Shown piece after piece: positions 36,865-45,327 of a DNA stretch of 64,000 bases. Below the pieces are notes generated by a model. It was not told the DNA's origin. It searched no databases and saw only the letters and a list, made by a program, of their open reading frames with translations. Origin of the DNA: Candidatus Eisenbergiella stercoravium (GTDB lineage: Bacteria > Bacillota > Clostridia > Lachnospirales > Lachnospiraceae); contig DXHY01000046.1 in the NCBI GenBank assembly GCA_019113175.1, positions 1 to 64,000 on the forward strand, read 5' to 3'. Each line of letters begins with the position of its first letter. Position 1 is the stretch's first letter. The position numbers were made by a program, and so were the translations under genes.

Positions 36865-37981
36865 TCCCCGATGGAAACAGCTCCAGATTGTGGGTGCAGT
36901 GGATCCTTATGCTGAACGGAGCAGATTCAGCAGGGAGCTTTCTGACCGAAAAGTGCCGATATATCAGACCGTAGAAGAATTCTATGAGAAACAGAAGGCT
37001 GAGCTGGCAATTATAGTAACGCCCATTTATCTGCATGCCAGACAGGCAGAGTACTGTATGGAGCATGGCAGTCACGTCTTTTGTGAAAAACCGCTTTGCG
37101 CCACATTGGAGGATGCAGAAGACATGATAGCGGCGAGGAATCGGACGGATCGCAAACTGGCTGTCGGTTTTCAATGGTCCTTCAGTGAAGGCATTCTGAA
37201 ACTGAAGCAAGATATTGGGAAGGGGCTGTATGGGAGAATTCATCGGATCCGGACGATTGTTTACTTCCCACGAAACCTGGATTATTATCACAGAGGAAGT
37301 GGATGGGCGGGAAGGCGCCGCCTGGGTACGGGAGAATGGATTCTGGACAGTGTGGCTTCCAATGCAGCAGCCCATTATCTTCATAACATGTTGTTTTTGA
37401 CCGGAAAGCAGGAGGACAGAAGTGCAGAGCCGGAGTCAATGGAGGCGGAGATATACCGGGCGAATCCTATTGAGATGTTTGATACCTGTGCACTGCGCAT
37501 TCGTGTGCTGGATGGAACAGAGCTGCTGTTTTACGCAACCCATGCAGTCCCCAAAGAGCAGGAAAGGCCGCCTGAAATCATAATAGAAGGGGAAAAAGGG
37601 GAGGTAACGCTGCAGTATGAAGAGGGGAGGGAAATCCTTACCGGGTGTCTGGTCGATGGAAGAAGGATAAAATACGAAAGACCTGGAGCTGACGATATGC
37701 GTAAGCTTGCCTGTATGGAAGCTGCTGTCCGGGAAAATGCCCCTTTGTCCTGCGTGCTGGAAACCACACTACCCCATTTAAAATGCATCTGCGCTCTGGC
37801 GGAAAGCTTTCCGGAGACTCCTATGTTTTCAGAAAAATTTATCCGCTACAGTGAAAAAGACAGACAGTATACCTGTGCGGGTTTGGGAGATGCGTTGAAT
37901 ACCTGCTGGCGGGAGGGAAAACTGCCCTGGGAAATGAGAATTGCATGGGCACAGAAGCCTCATGATCTCTCTTTTCCCTGA
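36791..37981 (+). CDS. Gfo/Idh/MocA-family NAD(P)-dependent oxidoreductase
   Basis: Cytosolic oxidoreductase of 396 residues. The Rossmann domain is at 1-120 (SVLMVGIGGFAEVYLRELL; VIVTP-type strand LAIIVTPIYLHARQAEYCME) with the family motif HVFCEKPLCATLEDAEDMI, which carries the conserved EKP Lys. The C-terminal alpha/beta domain runs from about 125. The family oxidises or epimerises sugars and inositols. The start is ATG 36791 behind GGGAGGA; an in-frame ATG at 36767 lies inside the kinase. It overlaps the truncated kinase by 74 bp in another frame. Confidence 0.85.
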   Translation: MQELSVLMVGIGGFAEVYLRELLHNPRWKQLQIVGAVDPYAERSRFSRELSDRKVPIYQTVEEFYEKQKAELAIIVTPIYLHARQAEYCMEHGSHVFCEKPLCATLEDAEDMIAARNRTDRKLAVGFQWSFSEGILKLKQDIGKGLYGRIHRIRTIVYFPRNLDYYHRGSGWAGRRRLGTGEWILDSVASNAAAHYLHNMLFLTGKQEDRSAEPESMEAEIYRANPIEMFDTCALRIRVLDGTELLFYATHAVPKEQERPPEIIIEGEKGEVTLQYEEGREILTGCLVDGRRIKYERPGADDMRKLACMEAAVRENAPLSCVLETTLPHLKCICALAESFPETPMFSEKFIRYSEKDRQYTCAGLGDALNTCWREGKLPWEMRIAWAQKPHDLSFP

Positions 37982-38070
37982 GAATGGCATAAGAAACGCG
38001 TATTTACTGTTTGAAAAAAGAGATATGCAGGACAGGAAAAAGGAAATCATTTAGAAAGGTACCAACGCCT

Positions 38071-39402
38071 ATGAAGCACGAAAAATTCAAGTATAAAAGC
38101 CTGGATGAAATCAAAGCAAAAGCACAGGAGCTTAAGGTACATATTCCCTTTGCGGAAGACACCCGCGCACTGCTGCAGGAGGCTTCCTTTGGAAATGTCA
38201 GACTGAAAAACCGACTGGGAGTCGCGCCCATGGAAGGGGCGGACGCGCTTCCGGACGGCTCGCCTTCGGAGCTGACCCTGAGAAGATATGTGAGGGATGC
38301 CGAAGGCGGAAGCGCCATGATCTGGTTTGAGGCCATTTCCATCGTGCCGGAAGGACGCTCCAGCGCCCATCAGCTCATGCTGACCAGAGAAAATCTGGAG
38401 CAGTATAAAAGGTTCACGGCCGCCGTCCGGGAGGCCGGGATCAGGGCCAATGGCTTCGCTCCCTATCTGATCATGCAGGCCAACCACAGCGGGCGGTATT
38501 CGAATCCGCAGGGAAATCCGGCGCCGATGATCGCATACAGGCATCCGCAGTATGAGAAGCTGCGTCCCGCCGATGACAGCTGCATTGTGACGGATGATTA
38601 TCTGAAGGGACTGGAAGAAAAATTCGGAGAAGCGTCTCTCCTCGCCAGGGAGGCGGGCTTTGACGCCGTGGATATCAAGGCCTGTCATGGCTATCTGCTG
38701 ATGGAGCTTCTGTCCGCGTATCAACGTCCGGGCCCTTATGGGGGAAGCTTTGAAAACCGTACCCGCCTGCTGAGAAATGGCATCGCGGCGGCGAAGACAT
38801 ATGAGAATGAACATTTTCTGGTGACGGCGAGAATTGGAATCTACGACGGTTTTGCCTGGCCGTACGGCTTCGGCGTGAAGGAAGGAAGCGGAACAAAGCC
38901 GGATATGGAGGAGCCCATCCGCCTGGTGCGTGAGCTTCATGAAAAATACGGTCTGCCGATGGTGAACCTGACCATGGGAAATCCCTATGTGAATACCCAT
39001 GTCACCCGTCCCTTTGACAGCGGAAAATACGTCCCGGATGAGCACCCGCTCTATGGAATTGCCAGAATTATAAATGGAATCGGACAGGTGAAAAAAGCGG
39101 TGCCGGACATGTTCATCTCAGCTTCCGGCCCCTCCTGGCTGCGGCAGTATTCTGATCTGTACGCCGCAGGAGCAGTAGAAGAAGGGCTGTGTGAAAACAT
39201 GCTGTTTGGAAGAATGTCCTTCGCCAATCCGGAATTTCCGAAGCAGATCATGGAAAATGGAAGAATTGATCCGTTAAAGACCTGCGTGGCCTGCGGAAAG
39301 TGCGGGGATCTCATCCGGGCGGGAAAGCCCACGGGCTGTATTGTGCGGGATGCGGAGGTTTATCTCGGGTACTACAGGGAGTATCAGCAGGAAATGCGCT
39401 GA
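38071..39402 (+). CDS. Old-yellow-enzyme-type NADH:flavin oxidoreductase with Fe-S motif
   Basis: 443 residues. The FMN-binding TIM barrel is recognisable from FGNVRLKNRLGVAPMEGADA (about 45) through DAVDIKACHGYLLMELLSAY and GGSFENRTRLLRNGI (about 235). The C-terminus carries CVACGKCGDL..GC, a CX2CX2CX11C motif like the 4Fe-4S site of 2-enoate and BaiCD-type reductases. Those enzymes are about 640-670 residues with fused FAD/NADH domains, which are missing here. It must take electrons from another protein, perhaps the flavoprotein two genes downstream (inference). The ribosome site at ATG 38071 is weak (GAAAGG, 12 bases away). Confidence 0.85.
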   Translation: MKHEKFKYKSLDEIKAKAQELKVHIPFAEDTRALLQEASFGNVRLKNRLGVAPMEGADALPDGSPSELTLRRYVRDAEGGSAMIWFEAISIVPEGRSSAHQLMLTRENLEQYKRFTAAVREAGIRANGFAPYLIMQANHSGRYSNPQGNPAPMIAYRHPQYEKLRPADDSCIVTDDYLKGLEEKFGEASLLAREAGFDAVDIKACHGYLLMELLSAYQRPGPYGGSFENRTRLLRNGIAAAKTYENEHFLVTARIGIYDGFAWPYGFGVKEGSGTKPDMEEPIRLVRELHEKYGLPMVNLTMGNPYVNTHVTRPFDSGKYVPDEHPLYGIARIINGIGQVKKAVPDMFISASGPSWLRQYSDLYAAGAVEEGLCENMLFGRMSFANPEFPKQIMENGRIDPLKTCVACGKCGDLIRAGKPTGCIVRDAEVYLGYYREYQQEMR

Positions 39403-39488
39403 AGCGCATCGTTGCGACCGCAGAGGGAGAATCACCTGCGTGATTTCTTTTCACTGCCTCAGCGCAGCGCTTCGGCATGGAGGAGAAA
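39403..39488 (+). other. Intergenic hairpin between OYE and SDR genes
   Basis: The 86-bp gap contains AATCAC-CTGC-GTGATT plus a GC-rich palindromic tract (CAGCGCAGCGCTTCGG) before the GGAGG of the SDR gene. The layout resembles the third hairpin at 63243-63272 and its flank. Confidence 0.35.
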
Positions 39489-40259
39489 ATGGAAAAAAGG
39501 ACGGCAATTGTGACGGGTGCGAGCCGTGGAATCGGCTATGCCATTGCGAGACAGCTGGGACTGGACGGCTTCCAGGTGGTGATGTTGGCCACCGGCGCAA
39601 AGGAAAAATATGAGGAGGCTTTTGAAAAGCTGACAGAGCAGAACATCATCTGGCATTATGTACAGGGAAGCATTGACTGCGCGCAGGACCGCAGGCGGCT
39701 TCTGGATGAGACGCTCGCCCGCTTTGGACGGGTAGACGTGCTGGTGAATAACGCAGGCGTGGCCCCGCTTGAGAGAAAGGACATCCTGGAGATGAGCGAG
39801 GAGAGCTTTGACCGGGTGATGGGCATCAACACAAAGGGAACGCTGTTTTTGACGCAGCTTGTAGCAAATCAGATGCTGAGACAGAAACAGCTCGGGAAAA
39901 AGAGGGGGACGATTGTGAATGTAGGCTCCTGTTCCGCGGAGGTATCCTCCACTTCACGGGGCGAGTACTGCATTTCAAAAGCCGGCGTCGCCATGATTAC
40001 GCAGCTGTTTGCGGACCGTCTTGCGCCGGAGGGAATTCTGGTGCATGAGGTGCGTCCGGGTGTGATCGCCACGGATATGACCAGCGCGGTGAAGGAAAAA
40101 TATGACGCCATGCTGGAGCAGGGCGTTTTTCCCATAAGGCGCTGGGGGACTCCGGAGGATGTGGCGGACGCGGTGAGCCTGTTCTGCTCTGACAGGATTC
40201 TTTATACTACGGGAAGCTATCTGGATATCGACGGCGGCTTTCATATCCGGAGGCTGTAG
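39489..40259 (+). CDS. Short-chain dehydrogenase/reductase (SDR), FabG/BaiA-like
   Basis: Classical SDR of 256 residues. The TGxxxGIG cofactor motif is in VTGASRGIGYAIARQL, NNAG in VLVNNAGVAPLE, and the catalytic Ser-Tyr-Lys in NVGSCSAEVSSTSRGEYCISKAGV (split here as S..., Y-C-I-S-K), with the C-terminal SYLDIDGGFHIRRL. It reduces or oxidises a hydroxyl/keto group with NAD(P). Flanked by an enoate-reductase-like protein and a flavoprotein, it is more likely catabolic or biotransforming than fatty-acid FabG (inference). ATG 39489 follows GGAGG; its stop is 18 bp before the next ATG. Confidence 0.88.
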   Translation: MEKRTAIVTGASRGIGYAIARQLGLDGFQVVMLATGAKEKYEEAFEKLTEQNIIWHYVQGSIDCAQDRRRLLDETLARFGRVDVLVNNAGVAPLERKDILEMSEESFDRVMGINTKGTLFLTQLVANQMLRQKQLGKKRGTIVNVGSCSAEVSSTSRGEYCISKAGVAMITQLFADRLAPEGILVHEVRPGVIATDMTSAVKEKYDAMLEQGVFPIRRWGTPEDVADAVSLFCSDRILYTTGSYLDIDGGFHIRRL

Positions 40260-40277
40260 GTGAGCGGGGAGGAAAAC

Positions 40278-42227
40278 ATGGCATCAGTGCTTAGGGAAAG
40301 AAAGGTGCGTACCCTGATTGTGGGAACGGGGGCGGCGGGATATGCCGCGGCGGTACGCCTGCATCAGTATGGGGTGCGCGATCTTGCGATTCTGGCTGAA
40401 AATGTGGAAGCCGGAACCTCACGCAATACCGGGTCAGACAAGCAGACCTACTATAAGCTGTCCCTGGCCGGAAAAGAAGCGGACGGTGTCCGCAGTATGG
40501 CGGAGGATCTTTTCAGAGGACAGTGCGTGGATGGGGATCTGGCCCTGTGTGAGGCTTCATTATCCGCCAGGTGCTTTTTCTATCTGACAGAGCTTGGGGT
40601 TCCTTTCCCGGACAATGAATATGGGGAGTATATCGGCTATCAGACGGACCACGACAGAGGAAGGCGGGCTTCCAGTGTGGGCCCCTATACCTCAAGAATC
40701 ATGACGGAATGCCTGGAGCGGGAAGCCGGAGCACGGCAGATTCCGGTTTTGGATCACATGCAGATGATTCAGCTTCTGGTAAGGGAGGAAAAGGTGGAGG
40801 GAGTGCTCTGCCTGGACACCGGAAAAACGGATCACGGTGAATTTGCGCTCATCTGGTGTGAAAATGTGGTGCTCGCAACCGGAGGCCCGGCGGGAATGTA
40901 TCATGACAGCGTCTACCCGGCTTCACAGCTCGGCAGCAGCGGAATCGCTTTTGAGGCCGGAATAAAGGGAAAAAATCTGACGGAATGGCAGTTCGGGATG
41001 GCTTCCCTGAAGCCCCGCTGGAATGTGAGCGGAACCTATATGCAGGCGCTTCCCCGTTTTATTTCCACCGACAGAGAGGGAAAGGGTGAGCGGGAATTTC
41101 TGATGGAATATTTCGAAGATCCTGTGAGGCTGCAGTATCTGACTTTTCTGAAGGGCTATCAGTGGCCCTTTGACTCCGGCAAGATCTTCGGCGGTTCTTC
41201 TCTGATAGATCTTCTGGTCTATCAGGAAACGATTTTGAAGGGAAGGCGGGTGTTTCTGGATTTTCAGCATAATCCGGGAGAAGAGACGGTGGCGTTTGAG
41301 AAGCTTCCTGAAGAGGCTCGTGAATATCTGCGCTCTGCCGGTGCCTGCTTTGGCACACCCATCGAGCGGCTGCTCCATATGAATGAGCCCGCTGTTTCAT
41401 TTTATCTGGAGCATGGCGTTGATCTGAGAAGGGAAATGCTGGAAATCGCCGTCTGCGTTCAGCACAATAACGGCGGGCTTTCCACGGACTGCCGCTGGCA
41501 GACCAATATAGAGGGAATTTTTGCGGCAGGAGAGGTGTGCGGAAGCCACGGCGTAACCCGGCCCGGAGGGACGGCTCTTAACGCTGGTCAGGTGGGAGCG
41601 GTCCGGGCTGCGGAATATATCGCTTTTGTAAAAATGAAAAAGCCGTGGGAGCAGACGGAAGAAGTCAGGCAATTCTGTAAAAGGAAGGCGGAAAAGCGGA
41701 TGGGGCTGCTTGTTCTGTCAGAGGGAAAATCCAATCTGGGAGAACTCTGGAGAGCGGCCGGCCTGCGCATGAGCCGGGCGGCCGGAATGATCCGGAACGG
41801 GGAAGAGCTGGAAGCTGCGCTGGAGGAAACCGCAGGGCAGCTGCAGAATTTTGAGACCGATGTCCGGATTAATGATTATCGGCAGGGGGGAATGCTGTAT
41901 CACCTGCTGGACATGCTGATCTCGCAGAAGGTGTATCTGTCTGCCATGCTGGACTATATCCGGCATGGAGGTGGAAGCAGAGGCTCCGCTCTCTATACCT
42001 GTCCGGACGGGGAGAAGCCGGAAGAGGGGCTGCCGGAGCTGTATCGATGCAGGCTGGATGATGGCAGGCTGGGAGGGATGATTCAGGAAATCCGGCTCCT
42101 GCCGGAAGGGTGCCGGATCACCTGGCGGCAGGTCCGTCCCATACCGGAACCGGATTGTTTTTTTGAAACCGGATGGAAGGCTTTTCGGGAGCGGAGAGGG
42201 CTTGAATCTGACCTGCCTGGAGCCTGA
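40278..42227 (+). CDS. Fumarate-reductase-like FAD-binding_2 flavoprotein
   Basis: Flavoprotein of 649 residues with no signal peptide. Residues 10-40 give a Rossmann motif (TLIVGTGAAGYAAAVRLHQY), followed by NTGSDKQTYYKLS; VVLATGGPAGMY at about 205 and the C-terminal FAD site GIFAAGEVCGSHGVTRPGGT (about 415-434) are typical of the succinate dehydrogenase/fumarate reductase/aspartate oxidase family. A helical tail from about 455 resembles that family's C-terminal domain. ATG 40278 follows GGGGAGG; the in-frame GTG at 40260 abuts the SDR stop. The acceptor or donor is unknown. It is the last gene of a redox cluster. Confidence 0.85.
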   Translation: MASVLRERKVRTLIVGTGAAGYAAAVRLHQYGVRDLAILAENVEAGTSRNTGSDKQTYYKLSLAGKEADGVRSMAEDLFRGQCVDGDLALCEASLSARCFFYLTELGVPFPDNEYGEYIGYQTDHDRGRRASSVGPYTSRIMTECLEREAGARQIPVLDHMQMIQLLVREEKVEGVLCLDTGKTDHGEFALIWCENVVLATGGPAGMYHDSVYPASQLGSSGIAFEAGIKGKNLTEWQFGMASLKPRWNVSGTYMQALPRFISTDREGKGEREFLMEYFEDPVRLQYLTFLKGYQWPFDSGKIFGGSSLIDLLVYQETILKGRRVFLDFQHNPGEETVAFEKLPEEAREYLRSAGACFGTPIERLLHMNEPAVSFYLEHGVDLRREMLEIAVCVQHNNGGLSTDCRWQTNIEGIFAAGEVCGSHGVTRPGGTALNAGQVGAVRAAEYIAFVKMKKPWEQTEEVRQFCKRKAEKRMGLLVLSEGKSNLGELWRAAGLRMSRAAGMIRNGEELEAALEETAGQLQNFETDVRINDYRQGGMLYHLLDMLISQKVYLSAMLDYIRHGGGSRGSALYTCPDGEKPEEGLPELYRCRLDDGRLGGMIQEIRLLPEGCRITWRQVRPIPEPDCFFETGWKAFRERRGLESDLPGA

Positions 42228-42271
42228 TTTATCAGGAGCCAGCCCTGGCGGGAGCCTGCCGTGCCTGAAGA

Positions 42272-43162
42272 TTAACCGGTCTGATGCCGGTGCCGATACT
42301 GCTGCGGCGTGCAGCCCTCCTGCTTCCGGAAGCAGGCCGTGAAGTAGCTCTGGGAGGAAAAGCCGCATTCCAGCGCGATCTGCGCGATGCCGAGGCCGGT
42401 TTCGGAAAGCAGCCTCCGGCTCTGGCGGATGCGGTGCTGCAGAAGATAGGAAAACAGCGTCATCCCGGTGGCCCGGCGGAAAAAGCGGCTGCATTCGCCA
42501 GGGCTTAAGTGGATGTGGCCGGCGATGGCTTTCAGGGTGATTTTTTCAGAATAGTGGTCGTTCAGATAAAGAAGGATTTCCTTCAGGCGTTGATTTTCGG
42601 AGGCGCTGACATTTGTCCCGCTTCCGCGGACGATGTTCAGAACGCCGGGCCAGGCGCTGAGCAACGAGCTCTGGATGAGCAGCTCCCGTCCCGGAAGCTC
42701 CGGCTGCTCTGAAAGCTTCAGAATCCGGGAAAATGCTTCCGTGAGATGGAGGCCGTCCGGCGTGCTTCTGTTGAAAAGAAAGACAGAGGATGTGGATAAC
42801 TGAAGGAGCGGAAGCAGCATCTGTTGATAAACCAGGCTGTCCGGGCGCGGAAAGATCAGGTCGGGATGGACGTTGATGCCGTAATAGGAAGCGTCCGGAC
42901 TTTCCGCTTCCGCCATGTGCGCCAGCCGGCAGTTGATGAAAAGGCCGGTATTCTCTGTCAGCAGGCAGCTCTGATGAACCACATGAAAGCGCACTGCGCC
43001 ACGGTTCACCAGACAGAGCTGAAAATCCTCATGCCAGTGCCAGGGAAGAGGGGCGGGGGACCGGAAAAAATCTGTCTGATAAACGGAGAGAGGAAAGCCG
43101 GAAGAGATCCGTTCCATGATTCCCTCCCTGCTGTCCAGCGTCTTAAGCTGATTTACGATCAT
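42272..43162 (-). CDS. AraC-family regulator
   Basis: Regulator of 296 residues. A cupin-like N-terminal part (PLPWHWHEDFQLCLVNRGAVRF, about 40) precedes two C-terminal helix-turn-helix units (ITLKAIAGHIHLSPGECSRF; IAQIALECGFSSQSYFTACF). The start is ATG 43162, with AAGGAGG 8 bases upstream; the in-frame start at 43222 lacks one. It is convergent with the redox cluster and divergent from a MATE exporter, so it may control either. Confidence 0.87.
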   Translation of the reverse strand: MIVNQLKTLDSREGIMERISSGFPLSVYQTDFFRSPAPLPWHWHEDFQLCLVNRGAVRFHVVHQSCLLTENTGLFINCRLAHMAEAESPDASYYGINVHPDLIFPRPDSLVYQQMLLPLLQLSTSSVFLFNRSTPDGLHLTEAFSRILKLSEQPELPGRELLIQSSLLSAWPGVLNIVRGSGTNVSASENQRLKEILLYLNDHYSEKITLKAIAGHIHLSPGECSRFFRRATGMTLFSYLLQHRIRQSRRLLSETGLGIAQIALECGFSSQSYFTACFRKQEGCTPQQYRHRHQTG

Positions 43163-43362
43163 TGTCCACGCCTCCTTCCCTGCTGCCTGCGGGCGGCATC
43201 CGCAGCATTTCTTTTTCTCCAAAACCGCAATATTTTTATAAAAAATGCCGTTTTTTTAATATACAGCCTCAGTGTAATGCTGATATTATGACAATGTCAA
43301 GAAAATATGATAACGTCAGGAACAAGGAAAGAAATTCGGAAGAAAAGGGCGGACAGAGAAAA

Positions 43363-44712
43363 ATGGCACAGATGGATCTGACACAGGGGAATATTACGAA
43401 GACGCTGCTGAGGTTTGCGTTTCCGATGATCTGCGGAAACCTGCTTCAGCAGCTTTACAATGTGGTGGATACGCTGATCGTGGGACAGTTTCTGGGGGCG
43501 GACGCTCTGGCTGCGGTGGGAAGCGCCTATACGCTGATGACGTTTCTGACTTCCATTCTGCTCGGCCTGTGTATGGGAAGCGGGGCGATGTTCTCCATCC
43601 GTTACGGAGAAGGGAACAGAAGGCAGCTGCAGGAGGACATGTTCGTGTCCTTTTTGATGATTGCGGCCGTTACTGTGGTGATCAATGTGGGTGTGTTCGT
43701 GTTCCTGGACGGGATCATGCGCCTGCTTTCCGTTCCTCAGGAGGTCTACGGACTGATGCGGGAATATCTGTGGGTGATTTTCTGGGGAATCGGGGGAACC
43801 TTTCTTTATAATTATTATGCTTCTCTGCTCCGGGCGGTTGGAAATTCCGTGGTTCCGCTGATTTTTCTCGGAATTTCAGCCGTGATCAATATCGTACTGG
43901 ATCTGTATTTTGTGGTTTCCTGCGGCTGGGGCGTGGCTGGCGCGGCCTTTGCCACCATTCTCGCACAGTGGTTTTCCGGCGTGGGGCTGCTCATCTATAA
44001 ATGGCTGAAATGTCCGCAGCTGAAGATAGGGCGGCGGCAGATGCGAGTGCGCAGGGAAACGGTACGGGAGGTGACGGGAGCTTCCGTGCTGACCTGTCTG
44101 CAGCAGTCGGTGATGAATCTGGGAATCCTGATGGTGCAGGGGCTGGTAAACAGCTTCGGCGCTTCGGTCATGGCGGCCTTTGCGGCGGCTGTCAAGATCG
44201 ATTCCTTCGCCTACATGCCCCTGCAGGATTTTGGAAACGCCTTTTCCACCTTCATCGCCCAGAACCACGGGGCGAAGAAAAAAGACCGGATCCGGGAAGG
44301 AATCCGGTGCGCGGTCAGAACCGCGGTGATTTTCGCTCTTTGCGTGTCGGCGGTGGTGGTCATTTTTGCCAGACTGTTCCTGCTGATTTTCATTCGTCCG
44401 GAGGAAACGGAAATCCTGGCGATCGGCGTATCCTACCTTCGTGTGGTAGGGGCGTTTTACGTCGGCATCGGCGGTCTCTTCCTGCTGTACGGGCTGTACC
44501 GGGCCATCGAGCGGCCTGCCATGTCTCTGGTGCTGACGGTGATTTCTCTGGGAACGCGGGTGCTTCTTGCCTATGCGCTTTCCGCCGTTCCGGGCATCGG
44601 TGTGCTGGGAATCTGGTGGGCGGTGCCCATCGGCTGGGCGCTGGCGGATGTGACGGGGGTGGTGTATTACCGGCATATCAGGAAAAAAGAAGACCGTTGC
44701 ACAAATTCCTGA
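43363..44712 (+). CDS. MATE-family efflux transporter
   Basis: Inner-membrane Na+- or H+-coupled drug/metabolite exporter of 449 residues with 12 predicted transmembrane segments in two MatE repeats. The first begins FAFPMICGNLLQQLYNVVDT with IVGQFLGADALAAVG; the second includes LTCLQQSVMNLGILMVQGLV and FAYMPLQDFGNAFSTFIAQN. ATG 43363 is chosen by homology with the usual short N-terminus; the ribosome site is weak. Located 200 bp from a divergent AraC gene. Substrate not predictable. Confidence 0.9.
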   Translation: MAQMDLTQGNITKTLLRFAFPMICGNLLQQLYNVVDTLIVGQFLGADALAAVGSAYTLMTFLTSILLGLCMGSGAMFSIRYGEGNRRQLQEDMFVSFLMIAAVTVVINVGVFVFLDGIMRLLSVPQEVYGLMREYLWVIFWGIGGTFLYNYYASLLRAVGNSVVPLIFLGISAVINIVLDLYFVVSCGWGVAGAAFATILAQWFSGVGLLIYKWLKCPQLKIGRRQMRVRRETVREVTGASVLTCLQQSVMNLGILMVQGLVNSFGASVMAAFAAAVKIDSFAYMPLQDFGNAFSTFIAQNHGAKKKDRIREGIRCAVRTAVIFALCVSAVVVIFARLFLLIFIRPEETEILAIGVSYLRVVGAFYVGIGGLFLLYGLYRAIERPAMSLVLTVISLGTRVLLAYALSAVPGIGVLGIWWAVPIGWALADVTGVVYYRHIRKKEDRCTNS

Positions 44713-44717
44713 AAATG

Positions 44718-44746
44718 AAGGCGTAGAGGAATCATCTCTGCGCCTT
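44718..44746. terminator. Terminator hairpin after MATE gene
   Basis: 11-bp stem with one G-U pair (44718-44728 with 44736-44746) followed by TCCCTTT. It lies between convergent genes. Confidence 0.55.
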
Positions 44747-44772
44747 TCCCTTTGTCATGAAAAGAATCAGAA

Positions 44773-45012
44773 TTACTTATCCATGTTTTCAAGAGAAGCG
44801 CTTCTGGGATAAGGCTTCTTCTCATCCGTCAGCTCTGCGAGATAATCCATGCTGGTATCCAGAGCGATGGCGATCCGCCTGCACTGTTCGTAGGTCAGGT
44901 AACGTCTGCCGTTCTCGATTTTGGAATAATCACTCTGATCAATGCCGGTCAGATGCTGCATTTTGATCTGGGTATAGCCTTTTTCTTTTCTCAGTTCCTT
45001 TAATCTGGTCAT
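44773..45012 (-). CDS. XRE-family helix-turn-helix regulator
   Basis: Small cytosolic repressor-type protein of 79 residues. An HTH_3 domain fills residues 3-60 (LKELRKEKGYTQIKMQHLTG, then QSDYSKIENGRRYLTYEQC). The start is ATG 45012 with a strong GGGAGGAAAGGGAG region upstream; the in-frame TTG at 45108 would fall inside a palindrome that is better read as an operator. Target unknown, probably itself. Confidence 0.8.
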   Translation of the reverse strand: MTRLKELRKEKGYTQIKMQHLTGIDQSDYSKIENGRRYLTYEQCRRIAIALDTSMDYLAELTDEKKPYPRSASLENMDK

Positions 45013-45091
45013 AAGCTCCCTTTCCTCCCGAAAGCGTGTGAAAACATATTTTCCGTCAGGAAAAATCCTTTTCTCGTTTTCTTTTTTAATT

Positions 45092-45108
45092 TTGAATTTC
45101 AAATTCAA
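45092..45108. promoter_or_regulatory. 17-bp palindrome, candidate operator of XRE regulator
   Basis: TTGAATTT-C-AAATTCAA, a perfect 8-bp inverted repeat around one base, 80 bp upstream of the regulator start in an AT-rich promoter region. Confidence 0.4.
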
Positions 45109-45223
45109 TTTTTCATTTTCATTATGGAGAATCTGACCTTATAAATTATGGGTAAAATGACCTGAAATATCCGGCCCGGGCTATTTCTTTCCCTTTGCGG
45201 GAGTGATATACTTAGAGCACAAA

Positions 45224-45251
45224 TTGACTGTCCGGACAACGGCTTTATAAC
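45224..45251 (+). promoter_or_regulatory. sigma-A-type promoter of methyltransferase gene
   Basis: TTGACT, a 16-bp spacer, TATAAC, 76 bp before the ATG at 45328. Confidence 0.55.
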
Positions 45252-45327
45252 TTTATAAAACGGAAGGGCAGAAAAAGAGCAGTTTCGCGTCGGAACAGGC
45301 AGAGCGCATTTCTGCATGGAGGTGGAA

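Noticed and set aside
38071-42227. Bile-acid-inducible (bai) operon
   Set aside because: OYE and SDR resemble BaiCD and BaiA in family only; no BaiB ligase, BaiE dehydratase, BaiF transferase or BaiG transporter is present, and the OYE protein lacks the fused FAD/NADH domains.
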